The translations under genes were made by a program, and so were the position numbers. A DNA stretch of 6,233 nucleotides. Origin: Bacteroidota bacterium (GTDB lineage Bacteria > Bacteroidota > Bacteroidia > Chitinophagales > Saprospiraceae). The first letter of the stretch is position 1. Every line of letters starts with the position of its first letter. The notes beneath the pieces were generated by a model that did not search any database, was not told where the DNA came from, and worked only from the letters and a program-made list of their open reading frames with translations. Shown in pieces: positions 5,761 to 6,233 of the stretch. Location of the stretch: positions 1 through 6,233 of the forward strand of contig JAJRQS010000207.1 of the NCBI GenBank assembly GCA_024280135.1, in the 5' to 3' direction.

Positions 5761-6233
5761 TTACTTTTTCTCTAAATAAGCCGCAACGGCTTTGCGAATA
5801 TCTGCAAGTGGCGAATCTTTCTTGTGTTTAAAAATTGTAATAGCTGGGTTTTTGGGATTCAGAAAATCTAGTCCCGACTCTCTTCCTTGAAAGAGAAAAT
5901 CGCTACTGACAATGATGTATTTTTTATTTTTATGTAACGGCTCTCCAGCAATGTACCATTGTTTTTCTTTTGACTTATAAACGATTTGCGCAAGCTGAAA
6001 GAAACCCCCTTTACCTTGATTGGCCTTTCCTACTTCTAGCGCACGACGCAATGTGCTCCCTTCAATTTCAATGTCAAAAATTTCTCCTCCATAGGGCAAG
6101 GTACGCATGATGTCCGAACCTGTGATGTCTCCTTCCCAATAGTCATCCAATCGAACACTGCCAGCATTAAAAAATGCCGCAACGGCTTTTTTCTCTGTAG
6201 CGGCAAGCATGGCATTAGCTATTAATTCGCCCA
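5761..6233 (-). CDS. 5'-nucleotidase C-terminal domain protein (5' truncated by window edge)
   Basis: The minus-strand frame ends at TAA 5761-5763 and stays open to the window edge, so the ATG at 6210 is internal: seven more codons (GELIANA) precede it and form the family block G-x-L-I-A-x-A-M. From that Met, visible features are NAGSVR (N15-R20), the turn GDIT, TLPYGGEIFDIEIEG (37-51) and the GGF loop (68-70), all typical of the 5'-nucleotidase C-terminal domain (UshA-like), which binds the nucleoside part of the substrate. Enzymes of this group remove phosphate from nucleotides, usually outside the inner membrane. The metallophosphatase half is not visible; it may be fused upstream or be a separate gene, as is common in Bacteroidota. 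Start, signal peptide and total length cannot be judged. Confidence 0.85.
   Translation of the reverse strand, partial: GELIANAMLAATEKKAVAAFFNAGSVRLDDYWEGDITGSDIMRTLPYGGEIFDIEIEGSTLRRALEVGKANQGKGGFFQLAQIVYKSKEKQWYIAGEPLHKNKKYIIVSSDFLFQGRESGLDFLNPKNPAITIFKHKKDSPLADIRKAVAAYLEKK

Noticed and set aside
125..5784. Shared 14-mer TCTAAATAAGCCGC at 125-138 and 5771-5784
   Set aside because: Both copies encode the same short C-terminal peptide (A-A-Y-L-E) at the ends of two unrelated minus-strand genes; no flanking similarity, so coincidence is the simplest reading.
5780..6189. Repeated GCCGCAACGGCTTT at 5780-5793 and 6176-6189 as a possible inserted repeat
   Set aside because: Both lie inside one gene and encode a common K-A-V-A-A tract; similarity ends at once on both sides.

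Overview
The window looks like a chromosomal stretch of a member of the Bacteroidota. The evidence is the family content (DUF3109, GcvH, a VanZ-like protein and a proline-rich energy transducer TonB), start codons with no Shine-Dalgarno sequence, A/T-rich or A/C-rich leaders, a signal peptide ending in the typical N-A-Q, and two exact copies of the Bacteroidota -7 promoter element TAnnTTTG. The Cys-containing TonB C-terminal domain hints at a Saprospiria or Cytophagia-like lineage; that placement is inference.

Layout: (a) 1-99, the C-terminal tail of a membrane protein on +, cut by the window edge. (b) 121-690 on -, a cysteine-rich DUF3109 protein, convergent with (a). (c) A divergent intergenic region of about 90 bp with candidate promoters facing both ways. 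(d) 778-4294 on +, five closely spaced genes (gaps 27, 33, 39 and 10 nt): a small secreted basic protein, a eukaryotic-type citrate synthase, GcvH, a VanZ-like membrane protein and an unusual two-membrane-segment TonB. The series ends at a perfect 12-bp terminator hairpin at 4315-4350. (e) 4351-4549, a 199-bp gene-free stretch with a small palindrome, a degenerate 8-bp tandem repeat and a promoter only 6 nt from the next start codon. (f) 4550-5739 on +, rsmG and a PmtA-like methyltransferase sharing one base. (g) 5761-6233 on -, the C-terminal part of a 5'-nucleotidase-type protein running off the right edge.

How the genes relate: citrate synthase (TCA entry) and GcvH (lipoyl carrier for glycine cleavage) are central metabolism. 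VanZ-like and TonB are envelope genes, TonB powering outer-membrane uptake. They are probably transcribed together because of spacing and the shared terminator, not because of an obvious common pathway. RsmG and its partner are both SAM-dependent methyltransferases and are probably translationally coupled. I see no mobile element, CRISPR array, phage gene or RNA gene. The window is mostly housekeeping. The points most worth a second look are the TonB architecture, the citrate synthase type and linkage, the apparently leaderless rsmG transcript and the structured DNA upstream of it.
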